Assembly (NCBI GenBank): GCA_036874045.1
Contig: CM072336.1
Span: 8,956,501-9,020,500 of the forward strand
Length of the DNA stretch: 64,000 nt
Source: Cymodocea nodosa
Taxonomy: Eukaryota > Streptophyta > Magnoliopsida > Alismatales > Cymodoceaceae
Reading direction: 5' to 3'
Positions 21,831 through 33,511 of this stretch are shown here, piece after piece. Made by a program: the position numbers and the translations under genes. The first letter of the stretch is position 1; the number at the start of each line of letters is the position of its first letter. The notes beneath the pieces are model-generated. The model was not told where the DNA came from. It saw only the letters and a program-made list of their open reading frames with translations, and did not search any database.

Positions 21831-22829
21831 TTCTTACTAAGTAAAGCTCGAGTAGTCCTCTACTCTTACTTCTTCTATAATTCCAAAGGAACTTTTTGGT
21901 ATCTTCAAAATAGGTCTAAGTCTTTGTCCATTTATTTTAAATATGTTCTGATTTTTAAGATTTTCAATTTCAATAGCTCCATAGGGATAAATATTTCAAA
22001 CTATGTAAGGTCCTACCCATCTAGATCTTAATTTTCCTGGATAGTTATGGAGTCTAGTCATATAAAGGTTTTTGAAATAATTTTCTTATCATGCCAGAAC
22101 TTCATTTTCTCTTACAATTTTTGAATAAGCTTCATTCCTAAATTCTTCTAATTCAATCAATTGTATTTTCCCTTTTTCAGCCACTTGATTCAAATTAGTG
22201 TTCAGAGTTTTTAATGCCCAATTAGCTTTATGTTCAATTTCCGTTGGTAAATGACAACTTTTTCCATATACTAGCCTAAAATGTGACATACCTAAGCTTG
22301 TCTTATAAGCAGTTCTATAAGCCCAAAGTGCATCTATCAATCTATTAGCCCAATCTGTTCTAGTAGGATTCACTACTTTTTCTAAGATTAGCTTAATTTG
22401 TTTGTTTGCACTTTCTACTTGTCCACTAGTTTGCGGATGATATGATGTTGCAATTTTGTGGTTTACTCCATATTTCTTCATTAAGGCTTCAAAATTTCTA
22501 TTACAGAAATGAGTTCCTCTATCACTGATAATAACTTTAGGTATTCCAAATCTGGCAATTATATTGGTTCTTATAAAATGTATTACCACTTTGTTATCAT
22601 TAGTTCTTGTAGGAATAACTTCTATCCATTTAGATATATAATCCACCCCTAACAATATGTAATTAAATTGACTAGACATAGGAAATGGACCCATAAAATC
22701 TATTCCCCACACATCAAAGATTTCAACCTCAACAATAGGATTAAGAGGCAACATATTCCTCTTTGATATTCTTCCTATTTGTTGACACTTTAAACAGCTT
22801 AAGCAGTTGTTTGTGTTTTCCCAACACTA
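21831..22829 (-). pseudogene. Athila-1 integrase
   Basis: The 221-residue open part at 22754-22089 starts with [12 protein letters not shown] (first catalytic Asp), then [12 protein letters not shown] (second Asp), then [16 protein letters not shown] (catalytic Glu), and [10 protein letters not shown] and [10 protein letters not shown], all diagnostic for Athila integrases. Behind it, to about 21850, the C-terminal region (SRWVGPYIV-like in the minus strand near 22000) is still visible. The N-terminal zinc-finger part (22829-22755) runs into an inserted LTR. The role is insertion of element cDNA into the genome. It is part of a broken element. Confidence 0.85.
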
Positions 22830-22832
22830 CAC

Positions 22833-24262
22833 TAGAAAAATTTGGATTTATTACTTTTGTTTTTACTTAGTTAATTTATCTTTATGCATATTCTTTCTTT
22901 TAGAAGTAAACAAACAACCTTTAATACAATTTAGATATTAAGTCCAATTTGTACTTTAACTACAAGTGCACAGTGTCTATTGTATCAGTGTGCAAGTACA
23001 GGTCGATCCCATAGGGAATTGCTCAAGAACTTGAGAACTGTTCGTTTGTTAATAATCAAATTTATATATTCAATAAGCTCTCCATTGAATTACAGTTAAC
23101 TCAACAGACAAAGTTTGTTGAGTTATGGCTAACTCAACGGACTAACCTCCTAGACTTAAGTTAACTCCACAAGCCTGTCTTTTCTTTTTAATATTGCTAT
23201 TTACAGAGGAATTCGGCCAACCATTGGGCGATTCCACAGATTATAATTAACATCAATTAAGCTCTTTAATGTTAGTTAACATTGGATTTATCATTAAGCA
23301 ATACTAACATTCAGATAATTGAAACAGTAACCATTAAAATCTTTAAGTTTTTTGAACGAATCAATTTCAGTAAACTGTAAAACTAAAACAAACATAAAAC
23401 AATCACAACACTAACAAAGATAACATTAATCACGATACAACACAAACAATACAACACTCAAATACAACATACCAACATAGATAAATTGTTTTTGGTATTT
23501 TTGTTTTAATATGAACATGGAAATGGGCGAAAGGTGAAATGTAAAGTAATCTCACTCAACAGTAAATACTTCCGACACTACTTGCAATGCAATTACACCA
23601 CTGAAAATTAAACCACTTACAATTCTGTCTCCTCTTCCTATAGAATCGCGAGTCCAGAATTGCAAGATAATCTTCTCTTCAGCATACAGGCATCAACCCG
23701 AAGCCAAGGCTAAAAGCTTTACGATCTCTTGAAATATGAGTCGGCGCTTGGTGAAAATGGGTTCCCTTCCCGCGACGCAATCACTCCTCATAGTGGTTGT
23801 CAGGCACTGTGTTTGGCTCGGAATCGACCCAACATCAAGAAATTATTCTCACAGACCTCCGATGGTTGGTGATTGTGGTGGTGGTAACGATGGTTGGTGT
23901 GATACTTCAGAGAATCGCCGATACTATCTGTAGAAAGCTCGGTGCTCCTCCTCTGTATACATTGGTCATCCATCGATCACACCCTTTTTCTTTTTTTCTT
24001 CTTTTCTTTTACATTTCTTCAGTAGTAATTGATTCTACTTGAATGGTCGGTTGGATTTCCTTCATTCGTATCAACGGCGATGATTTCTTTTCCCTTCGAC
24101 GATTGAATTCCTGCGTGATACGTGCAATTGTGGTTTTCCTTCCAACTGTCCTGTTTCTGCAACCGCTATAGTGGCATATTAGAAAATATAAAGAATAAGC
24201 TGCTAACATAACGTGTTGCCTTAGTGTGTATTCATGTAACTTAACGCGTACAGTTATGCTAA
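22833..24262 (-). repeat. Athila-family LTR inserted in Athila-1 integrase
   Basis: This stretch matches the Athila-1 LTR at 27897-29871 in the same orientation: the GTGCAAGTACAGGTCGATCC phrase near 23000, the GAATTCGGCCAACCATTGGG patch, and the U3 phrase CTAACGCGTTAC at its high end. It splits the integrase and RNase H sides of Athila-1. It is shorter than the other copies, so it is an incomplete solo LTR. Palindromes lie at about 23090-23160. Confidence 0.8.
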
Positions 24263-25930
24263 CTTGGTCATGGCAGAAAGACAATATGCTCTGATATTCA
24301 GTTTCTGGAACACACCTCTTTAAAACTAGATCAAGACATTTCTTAAATAAGTATGGGTCTTCCCAATAGTAATATTTTACTCTTGAAAAGAATAATTTCT
24401 TATCTTGGATATTCCAATCTTTAGGTGTTAAACCAGTAACTAAGTAATTTACTATGTCTACATACCAAGGCATTATTTTGATAGTCATTAACTGTTCATC
24501 AAGAAAATTATCCTTAATTTCAATATTTGATTTTTTTATTCGTAATCTTGATAAATGATCTGCTACTACATTCTCACAACCCTTTTTATCTTTAATTTCT
24601 AGATCAAATTCTTCTAATAATAATATCCATCGGATCAATCTAGGTTTAGTCTCTTTCTTTACTATTAGGTGTTTTAAAGCTGAATAATTCGTGTACACTA
24701 TCACTTTAGCTCCAATCAGATATGATCTAAACTTTTCTAAGGCAAACACAACGACTAACAACACTTTTTCAGTAGTTGTGTAATTAACTTGAGCATCATT
24801 TAAGGTTTTGCTTGTATAATGAATCACTTTAGGAGATTTTTCTATCTTCTGTCCCAACATTGCTCCTACAGCAAAATCAGATGCATCGCACATTAATTCA
24901 AATAGATGGCTCCAATCAGGTGCTTGTATTATAGGAGTTGAAATTAAACTAGTTTTAAGCTTGAAAAATGCTTCTTTGTAATTTTTATCAAAGTTGAATG
25001 GGATATCTTTTAATAGATTAGTTAAAGGTCTAGCTATTTTGCTAAAATCTTTAATAAATCTTTTATAAAATCTAGCATGTCCTAGAAATAATCTAATATC
25101 TTTTACTGATTTAGGTTCTGGTAGATTAGAAATTACTTCTATTTTAGCTTTATCTACTTCCAACCCCTTCTTTGAAACAACATGTCCCAAGATGATTCCT
25201 TGATTAACCATGAAGTGACATTTTTCCCAATTTAGAACTAGATTTTTTTCCACACAGCATTTTAATACTTGGTTTAAATTTTTTAAACATACTTCATATG
25301 AAGTTCCATAAACAGTAAAATCATCCATAAATATTTCTAAAAAATCTTCACTTATTCCAGTGAATATGCCCTGCATATACCTTTGAAATGTGGCTGGTGC
25401 ATTGCATAATCCGAATGGCATTCTCTTAAAAGCATAAGTTCCATTAGGACAGGTGAAAGTTGTTTTTTCTTGATCCTCTAATGCTACTGGAACTTGGTTA
25501 TATCCTAAATACCCATCTAGAAAACAAAAATATTCTTGCCCTGCTAATTTCTCTAGCATTTGATCTATAAAAGGTAAGGGAAAATGATCTTTCCTAGTTA
25601 CAGCATTCAGCTTTCTATAGTCTATACACACTCTCCAACCTGATTGAATTCTAGTAGGTATCAAGTCCTGACTTTCACTCCTAATTACTGTTAATCCTGA
25701 TTTCTTGGGAACTACATGGATTGGACTAACCCATGAGCTATCAGAAATCGGATAAATTATGTCATTATCTAACCATTTCACTATTTCCTTCCTGACTACT
25801 TCTTTAAGGTTTGGATTTAATCTCCTCTCAGGAATTCTAATTGGTTTAACATTCTCTTCTAAATATATGTGGTAACAGCATAAAGTTGCACTTAACCCTT
25901 TTATATCAGTCATAGTCCATCTTTATAAGT
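24263..25930 (-). pseudogene. Athila-1 reverse transcriptase and RNase H
   Basis: From the high end: [20 protein letters not shown], then [20 protein letters not shown] and [17 protein letters not shown], the [20 protein letters not shown] block, and the polymerase centre FMDDFTVYG (about residue 195). A connection region with [16 protein letters not shown] follows, then RNase H with [15 protein letters not shown] (about residue 340). All are typical of Athila. The frame is unusually open for an old copy (more than 500 codons), but its low end runs into the inserted LTR. Confidence 0.9.
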
Positions 25931-26056
25931 TTTTACTATATCTTTTAATTTAGCAATTTGATCCTCTTTTAAATCTGAAGCAATAATGATTGGACATGTT
26001 CGTTTTTCCTCCAAAAATATATAGGTTAAATCAGGAGGTAAAGACTTTAATTCTAA

Positions 26057-26810
26057 CTATTGCCCATCAGAAGTTAGAACTCTTAATTGAACATCATTAA
26101 TTTCTTCTTGATCTCCTTCTACACTTATGCTTTCACTTTCTTCTAAAATCTCAGAATTAAGTTGCCTATTTAATTCTTCTTGAATCACATCATCTAGCAT
26201 ATCTCCTTCATCCTCCAAAAAGTCTATAGTATGTAAGGACATTTCTAGCTCTTCAAACTTTTCTGGTTTAAAAAGGTTTAATTGAGTATTTTCATTACCA
26301 TATACTAACTTCATAATTCCAGTTTTACAATTTATAACAGCCCTTGATGTTGCTAAAAATGGTCTTCCCAAAATTAAGGATGTATCACTATTTTTATGCT
26401 TAATTTGTTGGGAATCCAAAGTTACAATATCAATAGGATATATGAAGTTTTTGATTTTAATTAAGACATCCTCTATTTTTCCTCTAGGGTATCTTATACT
26501 TCTATCTGCTAATTGAATAACAATCTTAGTAGGGATTAAGCCTTCTAATCCTAAGGATGCAAATATATCACTTGACATAACATTTATACCTGCACCTAGG
26601 TCTATTAAGGTTCTTTCTAGAATGGTATTTCCTATGATGCATGATATAATAGGGATTCCAGGATAAGATAACTTTTTAGGAATTTGTGGCAGAAATAGGG
26701 AACTACTTTGCTCAACTAAAAAGACCTTCCAAAGAACTTTTCGCTCTCTTTTCTTAGTACACCAATCCTTAAGAAATTTAGCACAAGGTAGCATTTTCTA
26801 CAATAGATCT
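26057..26810 (-). pseudogene. Athila-1 aspartic protease
   Basis: The part starts with MLPCAKFLKDW, the usual link between gag and protease in Athila. It has a core GIPIISCIIGN, the active-site region LIDLGAGINVM, QLADRSIRYPRG, and SLILGRPFLATSRAVI, in the normal order. An acidic tail rich in E and S follows and leads to RT. Role: maturation of the polyprotein. It is part of the broken Athila-1. Confidence 0.85.
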
Positions 26811-26937
26811 AACAAAGGAATGTTAACTTGTACTCTTTCAAAAATTTCTCTAATTTTTTCTTATTTTTCAGGTATTGTTTGTTGTAATCTTTCAAGATAG
26901 GGTGCTAATGATTGTGATTTAAAAGATTCTTTTTCTT

Positions 26938-27870
26938 TCATTTGATTTGTTTGATCATTTTAATCTCATTTTCAGATTCAGATTTTTCTTCATTGATTTC
27001 TATATTTTCAGATATTACATTCTCATTATCATTTTGATTTTTGCTCTTATCCACCTTCATATTATTTTCATTTTGAATTCTTGGTGGTATATCAGTTCTA
27101 GATCTTAGTGTTATACATACATCTTCCAGATTTTCGTTACTCTCCTGATGTTCTTGTATATCATTTTCGTGATTATGATCTTCAATTGTTTTTAATTTTA
27201 AAGTGCATTCTTTAAATTCTCTTGCATTAGTATTTTCTTTTGTTTGTATATCTTGCAAATTATGCAGATCGATAACATTATAATTTTCATTGTCCTATTG
27301 CATAACTTGTATTTTCATTGTATATTCGTCCAATGCTTTTAGTTTTCTTTCCAAATCATCTAATTTCATTGCATTCAATTTTTGATCAATTTTCATTATG
27401 TTTTTTTCAGTTTCGTATATAATATCAATTTTAGGTTCTACATATGCTTCCTTATAGTTTAATTGGTTGACTTCTTGTTACTGACACATATATTGTTCTA
27501 GTTTGTCCATGTTTTGTTCTAAACTACGCTCTAGTCTATCATACCTATCCCAAACTTCATTGTCTCTCAACATATTACACATTCTAAGCTGACCATCAGT
27601 TAGGTAAACTATAGGATTTTCATACTCAACTCTATTATATTGAATATAATTCATCTGTTGTTCATGTGCTCTAACCATCTACAACTGTCTCAGTTTCAAA
27701 CAATCAGAGATGTCGTGACCTTCCAATTTGTAGAATTCACATATGCTAACTACAGGTTTCAAAAATCTTTAAGCATAAGTATATGCCATATTCTCAATTA
27801 GAAAATATAACACACAACACTCCTCAGCTATTAAAACAGAACAACACTCGCAGTTACTTAGCTACACAAA
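26938..27870 (-). pseudogene. Athila-1 gag tail
   Basis: After the PBS, a frame starts MAYTY near 27790; a knuckle-like segment CEFYKLEGHDISDC lies near 27720, a charged coiled-coil stretch at 27678-27478, and the linker with DVCITLRSRTD (27258-26938), the counterpart of the 'VTLRSGK' linker of Athila. The main gag domain is not present here; a gag core lies instead at 17991. It is broken. Confidence 0.65.
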
Positions 27871-27889
27871 CTCCCCGGCAACGGCACCA
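27871..27889 (-). other. Primer binding site of Athila-1
   Basis: The minus strand reads TGGTGCCGTTGCCGGGGAG, one base from the well-known Athila/Tat PBS TGGCGCCGTTGCCGGGGA. It lies eight bases inside the LTR end, which reads GCCCAAACA. Confidence 0.9.
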
Positions 27890-27896
27890 GAAAACT

Positions 27897-29871
27897 TGTT
27901 TGGGCTTGGTAACTTAGTTAATTTATCTTTATGCTTATCAGTGATTCCTTTTTAGAAGTCAACAAACAATCTTTCACACAAATTAGATATTAATTCCAAT
28001 TTGTATTTTAACTACAAGTGCACAATGTACATTGTATTTGTGTGCAAGTACAGGTCGATCCCACAGAGAATTGAGGTAGAACTATGTACTATTCCGTTTT
28101 TAATAATAAAATTTATATATTCAATTAACACTCCGTTAAGTTATAGCTAACTCAATGGACTAACCTCGTGGAATTGAAGTGACTCAACGAAGCTATCTAT
28201 CTAGTTTAATATTGCTATTTACAGAGGAATTCGGTCAACTATTGGGCGGTTCCACAAATTGTAAATAACATCAATTAAGCTCTATAATGCTAGTTAATAT
28301 TAGATTTATCATTCAACAACACTAACATTCAGATATTTCAAACAGTAACCATTAAAATCATTAAGTATCAGGAATGATTCAATTCAGTAAACTGTAAAAC
28401 TATTTTCTATTTTCTAAATTAAACAAACATGAAACATTCAAAGCACTAACAATGATAACATTAATCATGATACAAAACAAACAATACAACACTCAAATAC
28501 TAACTATAAACATAGATAAGTTGTTGTTGGTATTTTTTTGTTTTGATATGATCATGGAAATGGGCGAAAGGTGAAATGTAAAAGTAATCTCTATCGACAG
28601 TAAAAACTTCTGTCACTACATGCGACGCGATTACACCACTGAAAACTTAATCACTTACAATTCTGCCTCCTCTCCCTATAGAATCGCGAGTCCAGAATTG
28701 CAAGATGATCTCCTCTTCAATATACTAGCATCAACTCGAAACCAAGGCTAGAAGTTTCACGATCTCTTGAGATATGAGTCGGTGCTTGGTGAAAACAGCT
28801 TCCCTTCTCGCGACGCGATCACTCCTCATATTGGTTGTTAGGCACTGTGTTTGACTCGGAATTGACCTGACATCAAAAAAGTATCCTCACAAACCTCTGA
28901 TGGTTGGTGATTATGGTGTGATGGTTGTGGTGGTTGGTGTGGTACTTCAGGGAACTTCCTACGCTGCCTAAAGATAGCTTGGTTTGTCCTCCTCTACACA
29001 CACTGGTCACACCTTCTTCGTCTTTTCTCCTTTTCTTTTATATTTCTTTAGTGGTAACTGCTTCTGCTTAGATGATCGGTTGGATTTCCTTCATTTATAT
29101 CAACGATGGTGATTTCTTCTCCCTTCCCCGAGTGAATTCCTGCATGATACGTGCAATCGTAGTTTTCCTTTGAATGTCCTATTTCTGTAACCGCTACAGT
29201 GGCATATTAGAAAATAAATGGTCCATGGAGTTACAGATAACTCAACGGACTTACTTTGTTGATTTAACTATAAAACATGTACAATAAAGAAATAAGCTGC
29301 TAACCTAACGCGTTACCTTAGTGTGTATTCATATAACTTAACGCATACAGTTATGCTAACTTAACGAGTTAAACATGTGCATCTCACGTGACATAATAAA
29401 GCATTTAAATTCAACACGTGCATAAATCTAACTTAACGAGTTCAGATATATAACTTTAAGATTTTTACTCGCTAACTCAACGAGTTGTCACGTGATCTTT
29501 TTATACCTTTAAACCTGTAACTCAACGAGTTGGCACGTGATCTTTTAACAAAAAGAACACTAATTCAACGAGTTGTTACTGTTCACCTAAATATTCTTTT
29601 AGCGTTTAAAACATAACTGTCCGGTACATGCAATATAACTCTCCGAAATAACAGAAAATTCGGATACTAAAGAATCAAAAACCAGCAACTTACCGACAGT
29701 TGAGAAATATATTAAATTAATGCTAATTCCTTGAAATTACGTAGATTCTTTCATTAAAGCATATAACAGTGCAATTATAACATAATAGCTTAATTTTCAT
29801 ATGATAAGCTAAATATTATGCAATTAACCATTATTTAACCATTAATACTATGCACTTTTTCATTCTAAACA
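27897..29871 (-). repeat. Athila-1 5' LTR
   Basis: In the minus sense it starts TGTTTAGAATGAAAAAGTGC (29871) and ends GCCCAAACA (27897), 1,975 bases, TG to CA. The PBS follows directly. U3 (29600-29220) is packed with AACTTAACGAGTT and AACTCAACGAGTT units and CACGTGA boxes; a TATA-type TATAAAAG lies near 29038 in the minus sense. Beyond its high end, block R copy 2 starts at once. Copies of the LTR are at 22833-24262, 43364-45384 and about 52585-54170. Confidence 0.9.
29220..29600. promoter_or_regulatory. Palindrome- and G-box-rich U3 module, shared with a Copia LTR
   Basis: The stretch carries CTAACCTAACGCGTTACC, CTTAACGAGTTAAACATGTG, ATCTCACGTGACA, CAACACGTGCATAA, CTAACTTAACGAGTT and GTCACGTGATC in that order. 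The same order of phrases, with about three bases in four alike by eye, appears at 42295-42550 in the solo Copia LTR. CACGTG is the plant G-box core, so the module may be the promoter/enhancer part of both LTRs. Confidence 0.75.
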
Positions 29872-31253
29872 AGTGCAATACTATGTGACCCTCTCTATCG
29901 CTTCCGGGCAATGCTCAACCAGGCATTTGCTTGCTTCATTCGTCATGAGTTCATGCTTCATTACCCATCACCCATGATACTTCATCTTCTCCATGGAGAT
30001 GGCAATGGAATTAATTCCTTGGAGATGGAATTAAACCTTTTAAATAAAAAAAAAGAGGTTTATAATATATCTAAATAAAAATTTGTATGACCTATATGCA
30101 TTTAAGGTAACCAAAAGATCTTTTTAGATGGGAGAATATAACATCTAAAGTAAACATTTAATATATTTTAGATACGAAATATATAATATTTAAAATAAAA
30201 TATCAAAGCTCTTTAGATATAACATATAAATATCTAAAGAAAAAAAAACTTTGGACATGATATAAAATATCCAAGGCAAAATATTAAAACACTTTAGATA
30301 TAATACATAAATATTTAAAGTGGAAATTAAAATACTTTGGATATGACATATAGATATTCAAAGCAAAAAATGGGAAAAAGAAATTAAAGCAAAAATTAAA
30401 TATTTTAGATATGAATTATAAATATCAAAAAAAAGAGAGGAAACATGAACTTTGTCATGCCATATTCAGTATTCGATTTGATTGAAGCTGAAATTTGAAT
30501 TACATATAATAATAATAATATTGGTTATGCCAAATTAGGAGTGTGCTTTAAATGAAATTAAAATATACCAAATGCTAATATAAAATTCCAGATGTTAAAT
30601 AAAAAAAAGTAAAGTTAGAACATGTTAGATACAACACTCATAAAAAAATTATTAAAATACTTTATGTATGATATATGAATATCCAAAATAAAGGAGAGAT
30701 ATGATATGAAATGTAAATATCTAAGGTTTGAAACATATTAAATGCTTCTAGATAAGTGCCTAAATTATCCACATAATCTATATTTTGTTGTAAAATATAA
30801 ATATATAAAATATCAAAATATAAATAGAAAATTATCAAAATATCCCAAATATTTAAAATATCAATTATTCTCATATATGAGTATAAATTGTCCAAAAAAA
30901 TAGAGAGTATAAAATGTTAAATTACTCTTAGATAAGAGTCTAAACTATCCATGTAACCTATAATTTGATATAAAATATCAAAATATAAATGGAATATTAT
31001 CAAAATATTGAAAATATTAATTACTCTCAGATATGAGTATAAACTATTTATAAAAAAAGAGAGAATAAAATATTAAATTACTTCTAGATGAGAGTCTAAA
31101 CTATGTACATAACCCATACTTTGATAAAATATAAATATATAAAATATCAAAATATAAATGAAAAATTATCAAAATATTTAAAATTCCAAATACTCCCATA
31201 TATGAGTATAAATTGTCTACAAAATTTAAATTTTGACTCAAATAAAAAATATG
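29872..31253. repeat. Block R copy 2 and AT arrays
   Basis: The sequence matches 5427-6809 base for base apart from scattered substitutions and small length differences in A runs. It contains the TTTAGATA-type array (to about 30430) and the GAGTATAAACTATCC-type array (about 30740-31220). The match begins exactly at the outer end of the Athila-1 LTR. Confidence 0.85.
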
Positions 31254-32190
31254 TGTAGGATCGAATGGCTACACAAGAGGGGGATGAATTATGTTTTTCA
31301 ACATTTTCAATTATAATTGAAACTTTAAAATTAAAAACAAGTCAAGACACTGTTTTAATCAAATCATTTTATTCAAGGTTTTAATTACAATATACAATTC
31401 AATTCTCATATGAAATTGTAGATGCAATTATATAATGATACCATGTTTCATTTAATCAATTTCATAACTATAAATAGAGAAAACTAATTTACAGAATTTA
31501 AAACATTTCTCATTGTTTGAGATTTTTCTTTTTCTTCTGTAAATCTTCAGTGACTAATATCTGACTTTCTCTGTTTCACTGAATTTGTTTTCTTTTGATT
31601 CTTCAATTCTTTAGTGACATATAATTGACTTTCTCTTCTTCATTGAATTTTCTTCTATCTATGAGCTTTTCCCTATAGAAGTGTTTTGATCCCTAAAAAT
31701 ATATTTCGTTTGGTGTGTAGGGATGATTGATCAACGAGAATTCTATGCCTTTTATACTGTATCTTCATTTCATGCATATCTTCCACATTTAACCACAATC
31801 AGTTTTCCACTCTTCATGTTTTCTCTTTTTCCTTCATCGAAATACACACGTTTTGACCCACGTTTTCCTCTCGAATTTTCTTTAATCATCAATCCTAGAT
31901 CTTTGAAAAATTTCTTGCAAAATAAACTTTCTCATCTAAAATTTTTCATCAAATGTAATAAGTCATTGTGTTAATGTTAACTAAACGAGTAAAACAAATA
32001 GAATTATAACTTAACGTATATAACTTAACGAGTTCATCATGTGCCAAATCACGTGACAAGTAATATAGCTAACTCAATGAACTAAGTCTATGGTGTTACG
32101 CTAACTTAACGAACCAGCTTTATAGTGTTACAATTAACTCAACAAACTAACTCCATTGTGTTACTGATAACTCAACAAACCAGTAATAAA
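31254..32190 (-). repeat. Copia-B 3' LTR piece
   Basis: The low end TGTAGGATCGAATGGCTACA is the complement of the LTR 3' end. The palindrome phrases AACTCAATGAACTAAGTC and CTTAACGAACCAGC lie at 32060-32180 with TCACGTGAC at about 32050. Confidence 0.75.
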
Positions 32191-32214
32191 TAAATATTTT
32201 AAACAATAAAGTAT

Positions 32215-33200
32215 TTACCAATTTTGGCCATTTCTTGAAGTGATCGATTCTTTCTCTCAACAGCACCATTTTGAGAGAGTGCTTTAGGGAAAAAATATCT
32301 ATGATCAACGCCATGATCTTTACAGTAATTATCTATTTGATCATTTTCAAATTCAATACCATGATCACTCCTAAGTTTTTGAATAGAGACACTTTATTCA
32401 TTTTGAACAAGAATACAAAACTTTTTAAACTTTTCAAAAACATCTGTCTTAGTTGCTAGAAAATATACCCAAGTATATCTAGAGAAGTCATCTACTAAAA
32501 CAAATACATATCATTTACCATTAAGACTCATGATTCTTGTTGGTCCAAATAGATACATATGTATAAGTTCTAAGACTCTTTTGCTTGATATATCATTTTT
32601 GGATTTAAAAGAGTTTTTATGAATTTTTCCTAACTCACATGCATCACACATGAAATCTTTTGAGTATTTAATCTTTGGTAAACCTCTCACTAAATTTTTT
32701 CTAGATAATTTATGCAACAGTTTCATATTTATATGCCTAATCCTTCTATATCAAAGATATGCATCACTAGTTTCAACTAGCAAACATGAATTTAAATCAA
32801 CTATACTAGAAGGTAAAGATAAAATACATACAGAACTTTTTCTTTCAGCAATAAAACTTCAATTCATCTATGATTTTATCAATAATTTTGCATATATTAT
32901 CTTTAAACAATACATAGTATCCTTTATCAATTAGTTTTATAACATTCAACAAATTAAATTCTAGGTTTTCTACATATAATACATTTGAAATAACACAAGT
33001 AGGAGTTATTTAAACAATACCTATACCTATGATTTTATCCTTGCTTTTGTTTTGAAATATTACACTTCTTTTCTTGGTATTTATAAAATTTTTTAGTAGA
33101 CTTTTCTTTCCAGTCATGTGACTTGATGCTCCACTATCCAAAATCCATTTTGATGTTGTTATCTCTTGCAAAACAAGTTAAGAAGAACTGTTTCTTGATA
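32215..33200 (-). pseudogene. Copia-B protease, pre-integrase and integrase start
   Basis: From the high end: a protease-side segment with SGASSHMTG-like sequence near 33110-33150, then KYSKDFMCDACELGKIHK (pre-integrase zinc binding) and FGPTRIMSLNGK (integrase start) at 32726-32511, and an NGAVERKNRSLQEM-like motif near 32240-32280. This is the same segment as in Copia remnant 1. It is broken. Confidence 0.75.
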
Positions 33201-33511
33201 CTTAATGTCTTTGAGGACTAAGTTCATTAAAAGCATATTTCTTCTTTTAGTTTAAAACAGTCTAACATTATCATTTATATTCTTGTTAATTGTAAATACT
33301 ACTAATTTATCATTAGCTTCATACTTATAGAATTATTAATCTTCTTAAAATTCTTTTTATTTTCAAATGTAGTATAACCAAGACCAAACCAATTTTTATC
33401 AGATGTTAATTTATTTTGGTCATACTCATACATTTCAGTAAGATCGTACCAAGATTTTGTACTTGTATTTAAATTTTTAGTACATACAAAATCTTTTTCT
33501 ACACAAGAATT

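Larger units (their letters stand above)
18957..29871 (-). mobile_element. Athila-1: Ty3/Gypsy Athila-lineage retrotransposon
   Basis: On the minus strand from high to low: a 2-kb LTR (29871-27897), PBS (27889-27871), gag tail, aspartic protease, RT-RNase H, integrase and extra 3' ORFs (to 18957). The order and sequences are those of the Athila lineage, which is known for an extra ORF behind pol. A second LTR of the same family sits inside the integrase region. No 3' LTR was found at the low end, so the copy is incomplete; it is broken in many places and looks old. Confidence 0.85.

Noticed and set aside
23736-24042. Plus-strand frames in the LTR at 22833-24262
   Set aside because: They lie wholly in LTR sequence and change in the other LTR copies, so no conserved product exists.
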